A stretch of 34,607 nucleotides of DNA from Bacillus sp. AFS098217. Its GTDB lineage: Bacteria > Bacillota > Bacilli > Bacillales > Bacillaceae_G. Where the stretch lies: NCBI RefSeq assembly GCF_002551815.1, contig NZ_NVPR01000045.1, positions 1 through 34,607 on the forward strand. Reading direction: 5' to 3'. The notes beneath the pieces are model-generated. The model ran no database searches. It saw only the letters and a list, made by a program, of their open reading frames with translations, and had not been told where the DNA came from. Numbering within the stretch: the stretch's first letter is position 1; every line of letters begins with the position of its first letter. Below, piece after piece: positions 1 to 7,727 of the stretch. Made by a program: the position numbers and the translations under genes.

Positions 1-39
1 TTTACAAAGGGTACAGATTATGCAGCTTGTTCGTTTTTT

Positions 40-906
40 TTACTTTTTGAAGTACGTCCAGCCATCTTCTTGATAAATCTTCTCTTCTTTCATCAATTTA
101 CCAAGCGCACGCTTAAACGCAGCCTTACTCATATTGAAACGCTCCTTAATGTCTTCCGGATAGCTCTTATCCCAAAACGGCATCGCTCCGCCACGGCTCT
201 CCATATACTCATAAATTACCGCAGCATCGTCTTCCATCCCCTCTTCTTTACGTGGAAGAAGTGAGATATTAATTGTACCATCATCTTTTACATCAATAAT
301 ACGACCTGTTACACGCTCACCAATACGAACCTGTTCTTTTCTTTCTGTGTGGTGTAAGAAGGCACGGAAATGTTCATCCGTCAATACAAACGAACCTACT
401 TGAAGAGAGCGATACACACGTCCATTTACATTTTTATTACGCATAGATGGCGTTGCATCAACGATGATTTCTTGCATATCTGAATCCCTTGCCGGAAGAG
501 CAATAAGACGACCACGGTTTGTTAATTTCAATGTACAATACAATTCGTCGTCCTCTTCAGGCCAAACCGGTGTATAAATTGGAAACTCATCAGCCGGAAT
601 TAATATATCTTTTGAAACACCAATATCAACAAACACACCTAGATCAGGTTTTACTTCTACAACTTTTACCCAGTTCCAGTCACTTGTTGTAATAAGCGGT
701 GTTTTCATCGTTGCTGCAATTCGCTCTTTATGGTCAAGGTATAAAAATACGTCAATCGTATCGCCTTCTTCAATTTCCCCCGCTACTTCATTTTTATGTA
801 GAAATACCTCTTCATAACCATCCTCATCATCAAATCCGACCATATATCCAATTTCCGTTTCTCGTAAAACAGTTACCTGCTCAATCGCTCCTGGTTGTAA
901 ATACAT
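40..906 (-). CDS. cvfB: CvfB/YitL-family S1 RNA-binding protein
   Basis: The 288-residue cytoplasmic protein has tandem S1-like OB-fold segments. The clearest are around residues 75-110 (VVEVKPDLGVFVDIGVSKD) and 190-220 (GERVTGRIIDVKDDGTINIS). A small winged-helix segment fills about the last 60 residues. This architecture and length match the CvfB/YitL family, whose founding member in Staphylococcus aureus binds RNA and affects virulence-gene expression; the exact RNA targets here are unknown. The chosen ATG at 906 is preceded by AAGGGA about 10 bases upstream. The gene is divergent from yajQ across an AT-rich gap of about 140 bp that probably holds both promoters. The family call is secure; the physiological role is only inferred. 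Confidence 0.88.
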   Translation of the reverse strand: MYLQPGAIEQVTVLRETEIGYMVGFDDEDGYEEVFLHKNEVAGEIEEGDTIDVFLYLDHKERIAATMKTPLITTSDWNWVKVVEVKPDLGVFVDIGVSKDILIPADEFPIYTPVWPEEDDELYCTLKLTNRGRLIALPARDSDMQEIIVDATPSMRNKNVNGRVYRSLQVGSFVLTDEHFRAFLHHTERKEQVRIGERVTGRIIDVKDDGTINISLLPRKEEGMEDDAAVIYEYMESRGGAMPFWDKSYPEDIKERFNMSKAAFKRALGKLMKEEKIYQEDGWTYFKK

Positions 907-1049
907 ATATTTTAATTCCCTTCTATATATAAAGTTATATTTTTATCATTCCAAAGAAAGCTTCATTATAACACGATTTTTCCTTTATTTGTCCAACTGC
1001 CCAAAATTAACTATAATAAGAGGTGGAATTTAATTTGGAGGTGCTAACT

Positions 1050-1541
1050 ATGGCAAAAGACAGTTCTTTTGACATCGTTTCAAAAGTAGAATTACCAGAA
1101 GTAACAAATGCTATTAACATCGCATTAAAAGAAATTCAAAATCGCTACGACTTTAAAGGAAGCAAAAGTGACATTAAATTAGAAAAAGAAGTACTTGTTT
1201 TAACTTCTGATGATGAATTTAAATTAGAACAAGTAAAAGACGTTCTCATTTCTAAACTCGTTAAACGTAACGTTCCAATTAAAAACTTAGACTACGGAAA
1301 AGTCGAAAGTGCATCGGGCAACACAGTACGCCAACGTGCAACGCTGCAACAAGGTATCGATAAAGATAACGCGAAAAAAATCAATAACATCATTAAAGAG
1401 CTAAAATTAAAAGTAAAAACACAAGTTCAAGATGACCAAGTACGTGTAACAGCGAAAAGCCGCGATGACTTACAAGCAGTAATCTCAGCAGTTCGTAGTG
1501 CTGATTTACCAATTGACGTACAATTCATCAACTATCGCTAA
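1050..1541 (+). CDS. yajQ: YajQ-family nucleotide/c-di-GMP-binding protein
   Basis: The 163-residue protein begins [18 protein letters not shown] and contains the family hallmark [10 protein letters not shown] near residue 30. It ends in the conserved [12 protein letters not shown]. Members have two ferredoxin-like domains, bind nucleic acid, and in Xanthomonas bind cyclic di-GMP; the role in Bacillus is not established. I start it at the ATG at 1050, which has GGAGGTG 8 bases upstream. An in-frame GTG at 1023 would place that ribosome binding site inside the coding region. A clear hairpin terminator follows the stop within a few bases, so it is probably monocistronic. Confidence 0.92.
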   Translation: MAKDSSFDIVSKVELPEVTNAINIALKEIQNRYDFKGSKSDIKLEKEVLVLTSDDEFKLEQVKDVLISKLVKRNVPIKNLDYGKVESASGNTVRQRATLQQGIDKDNAKKINNIIKELKLKVKTQVQDDQVRVTAKSRDDLQAVISAVRSADLPIDVQFINYR

Positions 1542-1544
1542 AAA

Positions 1545-1571
1545 GAAAACCCTCTATCATGAGGGTTTTTC
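1545..1571 (+). terminator. Rho-independent terminator of yajQ
   Basis: The arms AAACCCTC and GAGGGTTT enclose the loop TATCAT and are followed by a T run. The hairpin lies directly after the yajQ stop codon. It also sits beyond the end of the convergent GH13-like gene. Confidence 0.85.
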
Positions 1572-1592
1572 CTTTTCATAACCATACTATTT

Positions 1593-2909
1593 TCAAGATT
1601 TTTTCCGCTTCTTTACAGCAATTAAAAAAGCAAGAAACACAACATTTACTAAGACTAACAAAGATATAAACACCCAATTTATCCCTGTTTGTTCTCCAAC
1701 TTTATACACATTCGCTTCTTCCCGTTTCAATACAAGATAATACTTACCATCCTCTTCTCTTATAATTTCATCTTCCAACAGCCCTCTTAATTCCTGGTTC
1801 TCTCCAATACTACTAGCTGAAAGTGCAACCTTTTGCGTCTCTTTTGTATTATTTATCGCAACGAGCGTTACTTCATCTTTATACGTTCTTTTCAGTACGC
1901 TCATCCCATTTTTATCGTACAGCAGGTCAAATGTACCACGACGTAAAGATGGCAGCTTTTGCCTTAATTCTCCTAATTTCGTTACATACTGCAAAAACTT
2001 TTCATCTGTTTTAAAATCCATTAAGCGGCGATTATCAGGTGTCTCCCCGCCATCAAGCGCAATCTCTGTTCCGTAATACACAATCGGCACCCCTGGAGAT
2101 GTGTATAAGTAAGCAAGTGCTAACTTCAAACGTGCTGGTGGATAGTACGCATTTTCTTTTGCAATACGCACAAATCGCTTTGTTTCTTGATTATCTACAA
2201 ATGTACCTCTTACTTCATCCCCCTCTATTAAACTTGCATCATACAACGGTTTAATAGAGATACCAGGTTCCGAGAACACATCTGTGATTTGCTTATAATG
2301 CTTATTATGTATACCTTCTGCTTCATTCGTCATCACGAGAAAGTCTTTTTTTATTTCTTGTACATTTTGTTTTACCTCATTCAGCGAAGCACAGGGCAGT
2401 TTCTCACTATGTATAAGATAGCTGCCATCTAAGTTTACTTCTTTTATCCACCACTTCATCGAATCAATCATTTGTTGCGGTTCTTCTCCAACAACAAATT
2501 GAAATATTACTTTCATTTCCCTTTTATGAGCTTCTTGTACAAGTTGTTTCACATCTTGCAGTGAGCCAAAATGTTCATTTACTTTTCGCTGGTCACCTAT
2601 ACCAGTTCCATCATATGTTTTACTTTCAAAAAGAGGCGAAAGCATAACAGCGGTAAATCCCATCCCCTTTATATAATCAAGCCTCTTAATAATTCCCTGT
2701 ATATCGCCCCCTTGATACGCCTCTAAATTTCCCACATCAAGTTGTTTATCATTTTTCGCATCTCCATTATTAAAACGATCAATCATGATAGAATAAATCA
2801 CTTCATCTTGCCATTCCCTTTCCTCTTCCGCAAAGGTATGTATAGGCACTAAAAAAACGACTACCAGACAAAAACAAATACACACTCCCCTATTCCATAT
2901 CTTCTTCAC
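1593..2909 (-). CDS. Membrane-anchored GH13-like protein, probably catalytically dead
   Basis: The 438-residue protein starts at a GTG preceded by GGGGGATC. It has a signal peptide (hydrophobic residues 9-25, likely cut after TFA), a GH13 alpha-amylase-type barrel (about 34-330), a C-terminal beta domain, and a last membrane helix (about 412-431) followed by KKRKK. It should therefore be displayed outside the membrane with its C-terminus inside. The fold is recognisable from QDEVIYSIMIDRFNNGD, YQGGDIQGI and GVPIVYYGTEIAL. The GH13 catalytic residues look replaced. At the nucleophile position (DGFRxD in active enzymes) it reads DGSYLI (161-166). The acid/base region reads FLVMTNEAE (190-198). 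Region IV reads FVDNQE (237-242) instead of FVDNHD, and region I lacks DxVxNH. I infer a binding or scaffold role, not hydrolysis. It stands alone between two terminator-bounded genes. Confidence 0.8.
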   Translation of the reverse strand: MKKIWNRGVCICFCLVVVFLVPIHTFAEEEREWQDEVIYSIMIDRFNNGDAKNDKQLDVGNLEAYQGGDIQGIIKRLDYIKGMGFTAVMLSPLFESKTYDGTGIGDQRKVNEHFGSLQDVKQLVQEAHKREMKVIFQFVVGEEPQQMIDSMKWWIKEVNLDGSYLIHSEKLPCASLNEVKQNVQEIKKDFLVMTNEAEGIHNKHYKQITDVFSEPGISIKPLYDASLIEGDEVRGTFVDNQETKRFVRIAKENAYYPPARLKLALAYLYTSPGVPIVYYGTEIALDGGETPDNRRLMDFKTDEKFLQYVTKLGELRQKLPSLRRGTFDLLYDKNGMSVLKRTYKDEVTLVAINNTKETQKVALSASSIGENQELRGLLEDEIIREEDGKYYLVLKREEANVYKVGEQTGINWVFISLLVLVNVVFLAFLIAVKKRKKS

Positions 2910-3045
2910 ACAGATCCCCCAACTTTTTTCTAATTATAAGAATAGTATATCAATTTCCCGGAGCAACCGTATATATCCTCCATTTATTTACTTACACCAT
3001 ATTCACAGTTAACAATTATCATCTTTCATTCTTAAAAATAACTTA

Positions 3046-3062
3046 TGTTAGATTTTATTACA
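3046..3062. promoter_or_regulatory. Upstream GlnR/TnrA-type box of amt
   Basis: TGTTAGATTTTATTACA fits the GlnR/TnrA consensus TGTNA-N7-TNACA at every fixed position. It lies about 30 bp upstream of the likely -35 element of amt. The consensus is established for nitrogen control in Bacillus; which factor binds here is inferred. Confidence 0.7.
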
Positions 3063-3090
3063 TAAAAATTAAAATTTTCTAAAAATTACA

Positions 3091-3119
3091 TTGATTTCTT
3101 TCCTGTTTTTGAATATGAT
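3091..3119 (+). promoter_or_regulatory. Sigma-A promoter of amt
   Basis: TTGATT (3091-3096) and TATGAT (3114-3119) are separated by exactly 17 bp. They lie between the two nitrogen-control boxes and about 55 bp upstream of the start codon. Confidence 0.7.
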
Positions 3120-3137
3120 ATGAAAAATAACACTAGT

Positions 3138-3154
3138 TGTAACACTTTATAACA
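3138..3154. promoter_or_regulatory. Downstream GlnR/TnrA-type box of amt
   Basis: TGTAACACTTTATAACA is a second perfect match to TGTNA-N7-TNACA. It sits just downstream of the predicted transcription start and just upstream of the ribosome binding site. In that position a bound repressor would block elongation. Confidence 0.7.
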
Positions 3155-3172
3155 TCATAGGAGGGAAAAAGA

Positions 3173-4408
3173 ATGAATATGGGAGATACGGTTTTTATAT
3201 TTTTAGCAACGGTAATGGTGATGATTATGACACCAGGCCTGGCACTGTTTTACGGTGGAATGGTTCGCAGTAAAAACGTACTGAGCACAACGATGCATAG
3301 TTATAGCGCAATGGCGATTGTTTCCGTCCAATGGATCTTTATCGGCTATTCTTTATCATTCGGGCCCGATTGGAACGGGATCATCGGTACACTTGATTGG
3401 TTTGGTCTACAAGGCGTAACTTACGCACCAAATCCGGATTACTCCGCTACTATTCCTCACAATTTATTTATGATGTTTCAACTCATGTTTGCAATCTTAA
3501 CTCCAGCTTTAATTTCAGGTGCATTTGCTGAAAGAATGCGATTTTCCGCTTTTCTTATTTTCATTCTTCTTTGGACGACGATTGTTTATAACCCTGTTGC
3601 ACACTGGGTATGGGGCGTTGGTGGCTGGCTGAGAGAGCTCGGCGCATTAGATTTCGCTGGCGGTAATGTCGTTCATATTACGTCCGGAGTTGCCGGTCTT
3701 GTATTAGCAATTTTCCTTGGAAAACGAAAAGACATAAGAGGTTCATCTCCTCATCACCTTCCCTTTACCATTTTAGGCGCTGGCTTACTATGGTTTGGAT
3801 GGTTTGGGTTTAACGTCGGCAGTGCCCTTTCACTAAACACTGTAGCCTTAACTGCGTTTATTAATACAAATACAGCAGCCGCAGCTTCTGCCTTAACTTG
3901 GATCTTGACTGAATGGTTCTTCCAATCCAAACCGACCGTCATGGGAGCAGCTTGCGGTGCAGTATCAGGTCTTGTCGCGATTACACCCGCTTGCGGATTT
4001 GTCACTCCATTCTCCGCCCTTCTCATCGGGGCTATCGGCGGGGTATTATGCTTCGGAGCTGTCTTCTTTTTAAAACATAAACTTGGATATGACGATGCCC
4101 TTGACGCATTTGGATGTCATGGTATCGGCGGAACATGGGGCGGTATTGCAACCGGACTCTTTGCAACAACTTCCGTAAATAGCGATGGAGCCAATGGATT
4201 ATTTTACGGAAACGCTGTACTCCTCTTCAAACAACTCGTAGCAATCGGTGCAACATATACCTTCACAATCATCATGACGTACGCAATTATTAAAGTTATC
4301 AACTTCTTTCTTCCGGTCCGCGTACATGAGCATGAAGAAGAAATAGGACTGGATATTTCCATGCACGGGGAGAAAGCTTATGAGCATACGGAAAGGTCAG
4401 CAAACTAA
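3173..4408 (+). CDS. amt: Ammonium transporter (Amt/NrgA family)
   Basis: The 411-residue polytopic membrane protein has about 11 hydrophobic segments. Family landmarks are GLALFYGGMVRSKNVLS near residue 30, AHWVWGVGGWL, the first pore histidine in GGNVVHITSGVAGL, and the second in AFGCHGIGGTWGG. It conducts ammonium/ammonia into the cell. The ATG at 3173 has GGAGGG 8 bases upstream. The C-terminal tail is short and polar. In many bacteria, including the B. subtilis nrgAB operon, the next gene is a PII protein (GlnK/NrgB). Here a terminator follows directly and no PII gene is visible in the window. Two nitrogen-regulator boxes flank its promoter, so induction under nitrogen limitation is likely. 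Confidence 0.95.
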   Translation: MNMGDTVFIFLATVMVMIMTPGLALFYGGMVRSKNVLSTTMHSYSAMAIVSVQWIFIGYSLSFGPDWNGIIGTLDWFGLQGVTYAPNPDYSATIPHNLFMMFQLMFAILTPALISGAFAERMRFSAFLIFILLWTTIVYNPVAHWVWGVGGWLRELGALDFAGGNVVHITSGVAGLVLAIFLGKRKDIRGSSPHHLPFTILGAGLLWFGWFGFNVGSALSLNTVALTAFINTNTAAAASALTWILTEWFFQSKPTVMGAACGAVSGLVAITPACGFVTPFSALLIGAIGGVLCFGAVFFLKHKLGYDDALDAFGCHGIGGTWGGIATGLFATTSVNSDGANGLFYGNAVLLFKQLVAIGATYTFTIIMTYAIIKVINFFLPVRVHEHEEEIGLDISMHGEKAYEHTERSAN

Positions 4409-4424
4409 AACTTATGAACATACG

Positions 4425-4466
4425 AAAAAGGCGTACTTCACTTCAAAATAGAGTACACCTTTTTTG
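4425..4466 (+). terminator. Terminator after amt
   Basis: An imperfect hairpin pairs AAAAGGCGTACT with AGAGTACACCTTTT and is followed by a T run. It ends the amt transcript before the convergent regulator gene. Confidence 0.65.
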
Positions 4467-4560
4467 TATATTCAAAACAATATATATAACGCGAATATTC
4501 CAAACTATTGGTATATAAATATCTTTATCTTTTTTTTACTCATTTATCTATATAAACATC

Positions 4561-5202
4561 TTATCTTTTCAATAGTAAATTTAAAACAATTTGCACAGCG
4601 ACAGCATCATCTAAATAACCGATGGGAAAAACATAATCCGGAATCACATCGACTGCTAAAATAAAATATATAAGTGCACTTCCCATCAAAGCGAGTTCCC
4701 CACGGGTCCCCTTCTTCTTAATAAATTTCTCATACAAATCCTTCAAATCACTAATAAACGGCCCGATACCACTTACCTTCTGAATCTTCTCTTCAAATCC
4801 CTTTAAAATTGTTCCTTTTCCCTCTTCTGTTTGTGAATATTGTTCATAATTAGCCAATTGCTGCTTGACATTAGCTATACTAAACTTTTGATCATATAGA
4901 TGGGAAGATTCGAGTAAATGTTGAATGTTGTCAATGGATACGTGAATATCAGATTGTTTCTCCTGTTTTGTTTCAATCGAATAACCTGCCGCTACAAATA
5001 AATCAGTGATAGGAATGCCAAGACAGTCCGCAAATTTTTGTAAGTGTTTTGGATTTGCTTTTCGCTTACCATTTATGATCATTGAAATCGTAGCAGTATC
5101 AATTCCAGTAAGCGTACTAAGTTTTCGCATCGACAAAGACTGTTCCTTCAGCAATTCTTTTAACAACAAGCCAAGATTACTTTTTTCAGTTCCTTCAGAC
5201 AT
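4561..5202 (-). CDS. XRE-family regulator fused to a DUF1232 membrane domain
   Basis: The 213-residue protein has two recognisable parts. Residues about 10-65 form a helix-turn-helix of the XRE/Cro type (LSMRKLSTLTGIDTATISMI, then NPKHLQKFADCLGIPITDLF). Residues about 155-210 match the YkvA/DUF1232 type, with a hydrophobic stretch (LALMGSALIYFILAVDVIPD) and a second one near the C-terminus. The middle is polar and helical. I start it at 5202, where AAAGGAG lies 8 bases upstream; an upstream in-frame ATG would encode this ribosome binding site. The layout suggests a DNA-binding protein tethered to, or sensing, the membrane. Targets are unknown. An inverted repeat 33-56 bp upstream may be its own operator. 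Confidence 0.82.
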   Translation of the reverse strand: MSEGTEKSNLGLLLKELLKEQSLSMRKLSTLTGIDTATISMIINGKRKANPKHLQKFADCLGIPITDLFVAAGYSIETKQEKQSDIHVSIDNIQHLLESSHLYDQKFSIANVKQQLANYEQYSQTEEGKGTILKGFEEKIQKVSGIGPFISDLKDLYEKFIKKKGTRGELALMGSALIYFILAVDVIPDYVFPIGYLDDAVAVQIVLNLLLKR

Positions 5203-5234
5203 ATTCGATTCTCCTTTATTCATGAGAATTATCA

Positions 5235-5258
5235 TAGTTGTCAAACGAGAGATAACTA
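5235..5258. promoter_or_regulatory. Candidate autoregulatory operator of the XRE-DUF1232 gene
   Basis: TAGTTGTC and GATAACTA form an inverted repeat with one mismatch around an 8-bp spacer. It lies just upstream of the XRE gene, where such regulators often repress themselves. Binding is inferred only from position and symmetry. Confidence 0.35.
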
Positions 5259-5291
5259 CAACCTATATACACTCAATATTAACAAATTCTA

Positions 5292-5657
5292 TTATCTAGT
5301 TACAAGGTAGGTATTTATATTTAATAGTAATGTTCCAAATTGCCCTAAAGTAAACTTACCAATACGAACATGAGCTATTTTTCTTCCTAAAGCAACTCCA
5401 CCCCAAACTGTTATGAAACTACCAATCGCCGCCGCAACGCATACCGCTATCGGGTTCAAACCAAATAAACCAGCCCCTAATCCATTCGTTAATGCATTAG
5501 CCGAAAGACCAACTCCAAGAAAAATAGATTCTACAAATCCAATCTCCCCAGATTTACCTATATTTTTCGTTAGGCCATTTATTTCCGTTGAAGCTACTTC
5601 ATTTTCAGCTCCTTCAACAGCAATTTGTTGCTTATTCGTTGAGTTTTTATTGAGAAT
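5292..5657 (-). pseudogene. C-terminal remnant of a YtaF/MntP-like membrane protein
   Basis: The minus strand reads without a stop from just after a TAA (5658-5660) to a stop at 5292, giving 121 residues. The sequence is a polar linker (NKQQIAVEGAENEVAST) followed by GFVESIFLGVGLSANALTNG and hydrophobic segments, ending LGQFGTLLLNINTYLVTR. It resembles the C-terminal half of sporulation membrane protein YtaF, of the manganese-efflux-like MntP superfamily. The N-terminal half, a start codon and a ribosome binding site are all missing. I read it as a degraded gene. The family call rests on the SANALTNG-type helix and overall pattern and is moderately sure. Confidence 0.65.
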
Positions 5658-5750
5658 TTATTTTGTTTTTTTGCAAATCACAAACTAAGACATGCACTTT
5701 TACAGAAATGTTTTAATATACTAAAAGAAAATCTACAAGGAGTGAGTTTT

Positions 5751-5906
5751 ATGAGTTTATTCCACTGGAAATGCATCATAATCAATCATCTTACCTCGAA
5801 TTTCCGAACTCTTTTATTAAATATAGTTGTCGCAATTTTAGGCGAAATAGTACTATTTCTTCTTCTAACTTTTACACCAAAAAGATTTCATAAATTTTTT
5901 GTTTAA
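5751..5906 (+). CDS. Small hypothetical membrane protein (51 aa)
   Basis: A 51-codon ORF begins with ATG 8 bases after a good AAGGAG site. The product has a charged, aromatic N-terminus, one hydrophobic helix (about residues 21-40, LLLNIVVAILGEIVLFLLL), and a basic tail ending KRFHKFFV. I do not recognise it. Downstream, in another frame (about 5940-6070), a further hydrophobic stretch follows a glutamine-rich segment. This may therefore be the 5' part of a decayed larger membrane gene and not an intact small protein. Confidence 0.4.
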   Translation: MSLFHWKCIIINHLTSNFRTLLLNIVVAILGEIVLFLLLTFTPKRFHKFFV

Positions 5907-6164
5907 CGTATCCGATTATAAAAAAATTCTATCTAAATAAGATGATTTTTCAACACAATCTACTCAACAAGGAGGCATTGTACTTTTAATCGTTTATCTT
6001 ATATATTATTATGTTGCAGTATTGTATACATATACGAATTTAATCTTACACATATCAATCACCGGATTTCTTTTTGTTCACGCTCAATATGATAAGAAAC
6101 ATTACTTCTTTTTCATATATCGCAACATATCGACTTACCTGCAAAATTCGGCATACATGCGCAC
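5907..6164. other. Gene-poor AT-rich stretch, possible decayed membrane gene
   Basis: No intact gene with a ribosome binding site is visible. In one plus-strand frame (about 5940-6070) there is a hydrophobic reading containing GGIVLLIVYLIYYYVAVLYT, which lacks a start codon. It could be a remnant linked to the small ORF just upstream. Confidence 0.3.
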
Positions 6165-6196
6165 AAAAAAGACGACCGTAATCAGTCGTCTTTTCT
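6165..6196 (-). terminator. Terminator of the hemH-katA operon
   Basis: AGACGAC and GTCGTCT pair around a loop of about 8 bases. The stem is flanked by A and T runs on both sides, so it can act in either direction. It lies about 30 bp past the katA stop codon. Confidence 0.85.
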
Positions 6197-6227
6197 TATT
6201 GAGAATAAAAGAGAATTGGAAATGTAA

Positions 6228-7694
6228 TTATTTCGCAGGATTTCCTACATACGCTGAAATATCAACGTTTAATGCTTCCGCTAAACGCATACCATACTCA
6301 CGGTCTGCACGGAAGAAGTTACAGATTGCAAGTAATTTTGTTTGTTCATGTACATCTTTTAAGTCGTTTGTTAAGTTGGCAATTAAGTTATCTTGTTCTT
6401 CTTTAGAGTATGAACGGTAACGTTCACCAGCTTGCTGGAAGTCGTTTGGTTTATCAATTTTTTCACGAGATACATAGCCTTCAAGCTTCATAGTTGAATC
6501 ACGGTAAACAGAATCTTCAACTGGATTTTCAGCGTGACGACTTGGCTCGTAGTTAATTGTTGACGGGTTTTGATTGATTTGCATTGCACCATCACGTTGT
6601 TGATTACGAACAGCTGCATATGGGCAGTTTACAGGGATTTGTAAGTAGTTCGCACCAAGACGGTAACGCTGTGTATCCGGGTAAGAGAATAAACGACCTT
6701 GTAATAACTTATCTTCAGACGGTTCAACGCCAGGTACAGTCGCACTAGGAGAGAACGCCGCTTGTTCTACTTCCGCAAAGAAGTTTTGCGGATTACGATT
6801 TAACATCATTGTCCCTACTTCCATTAACGGGAAACGATCCTCCGGCCATACTTTTGTTGGATCTAATGGATCGAAGTCTAAAGAATCCATTTCATCTAAT
6901 TGCATAATTTGTACGTGTAAATCCCACTTCGGATAGTTTCCGTTTGCAATTGCATCGAATAGGTCACGAGTTGCATGGTTAAAATCTTTTCCTTGTACTT
7001 GTTCTGCTTCTTTCGCACTTAAGTTACGCACACCTTGCTGTGGTTTCCAATGATATTTAATATAAACGATTTCACCTTCAGCATTAATCCATTTGAATGT
7101 ATGAACACCGAATCCTTCCATTTGACGGTAGTTTGCAGGCGTACCGTAATCCGAGAATACCCACGTCAGCATGTGTGTAGACTCTGGGGATAGTGTCATG
7201 AAATCCCAGTAACGATCTGGTGTTTGAATATTTGTATCCGGTGCTGGTTTTAACGAGTGCACCATATCAGGGAATTTAATTGCATCACGAATGAAGAAAA
7301 CAGGTAAATGGTTACCTACGATATCATAGTTTCCTTCTTCTGTATAAAACTTAACAGCGAAACCACGTGGATCACGAGCTGTTTCTGGAGAACCTTGACC
7401 ATGAATAACTGTTGAGAAACGAACGAATACAGGCGTTTCTGTTCCTTCATTTTGTAAAAACGCTGCTTTTGTATATTTCTTCATGCTATTTTTCGTTACG
7501 AAAACACCATGAGCACCTGCACCACGTGCATGTACAACACGCTCTGGAATACGTTCGCGATCAAAATGAGCAAGTTTTTCTACTAAATGATAATCTTCCA
7601 ATAATACCGGTCCACGGCGACCAGCTGTACGAGAATTTTGGTTGTCTCCTACTGGAGCACCTTGGTTTGTTGTTAAGCGATTATTTGGATTCAT
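6228..7694 (-). CDS. katA: Catalase KatA (small-subunit haem catalase)
   Basis: The 488-residue enzyme converts hydrogen peroxide to water and oxygen. The distal histidine is in RVVHARGAGAHG (H55), the asparagine in VGNHLPVFF (N128), and the haem-ligand tyrosine in RLFSYPDTQRYRLG (Y338). Length and motifs fit clade 3 catalases such as B. subtilis KatA. I start it at the ATG at 7694, preceded by AGGAGGT 8 bases upstream; upstream in-frame codons overlap that site. It lies 33 bp downstream of hemH in the same direction, which couples haem synthesis to a haem enzyme. A PerR-like box overlaps the end of hemH upstream of it. Confidence 0.97.
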   Translation of the reverse strand: MNPNNRLTTNQGAPVGDNQNSRTAGRRGPVLLEDYHLVEKLAHFDRERIPERVVHARGAGAHGVFVTKNSMKKYTKAAFLQNEGTETPVFVRFSTVIHGQGSPETARDPRGFAVKFYTEEGNYDIVGNHLPVFFIRDAIKFPDMVHSLKPAPDTNIQTPDRYWDFMTLSPESTHMLTWVFSDYGTPANYRQMEGFGVHTFKWINAEGEIVYIKYHWKPQQGVRNLSAKEAEQVQGKDFNHATRDLFDAIANGNYPKWDLHVQIMQLDEMDSLDFDPLDPTKVWPEDRFPLMEVGTMMLNRNPQNFFAEVEQAAFSPSATVPGVEPSEDKLLQGRLFSYPDTQRYRLGANYLQIPVNCPYAAVRNQQRDGAMQINQNPSTINYEPSRHAENPVEDSVYRDSTMKLEGYVSREKIDKPNDFQQAGERYRSYSKEEQDNLIANLTNDLKDVHEQTKLLAICNFFRADREYGMRLAEALNVDISAYVGNPAK

Positions 7695-7727
7695 CAAGTG
7701 GGACCTCCTAGTTTTTAACAATAATAA

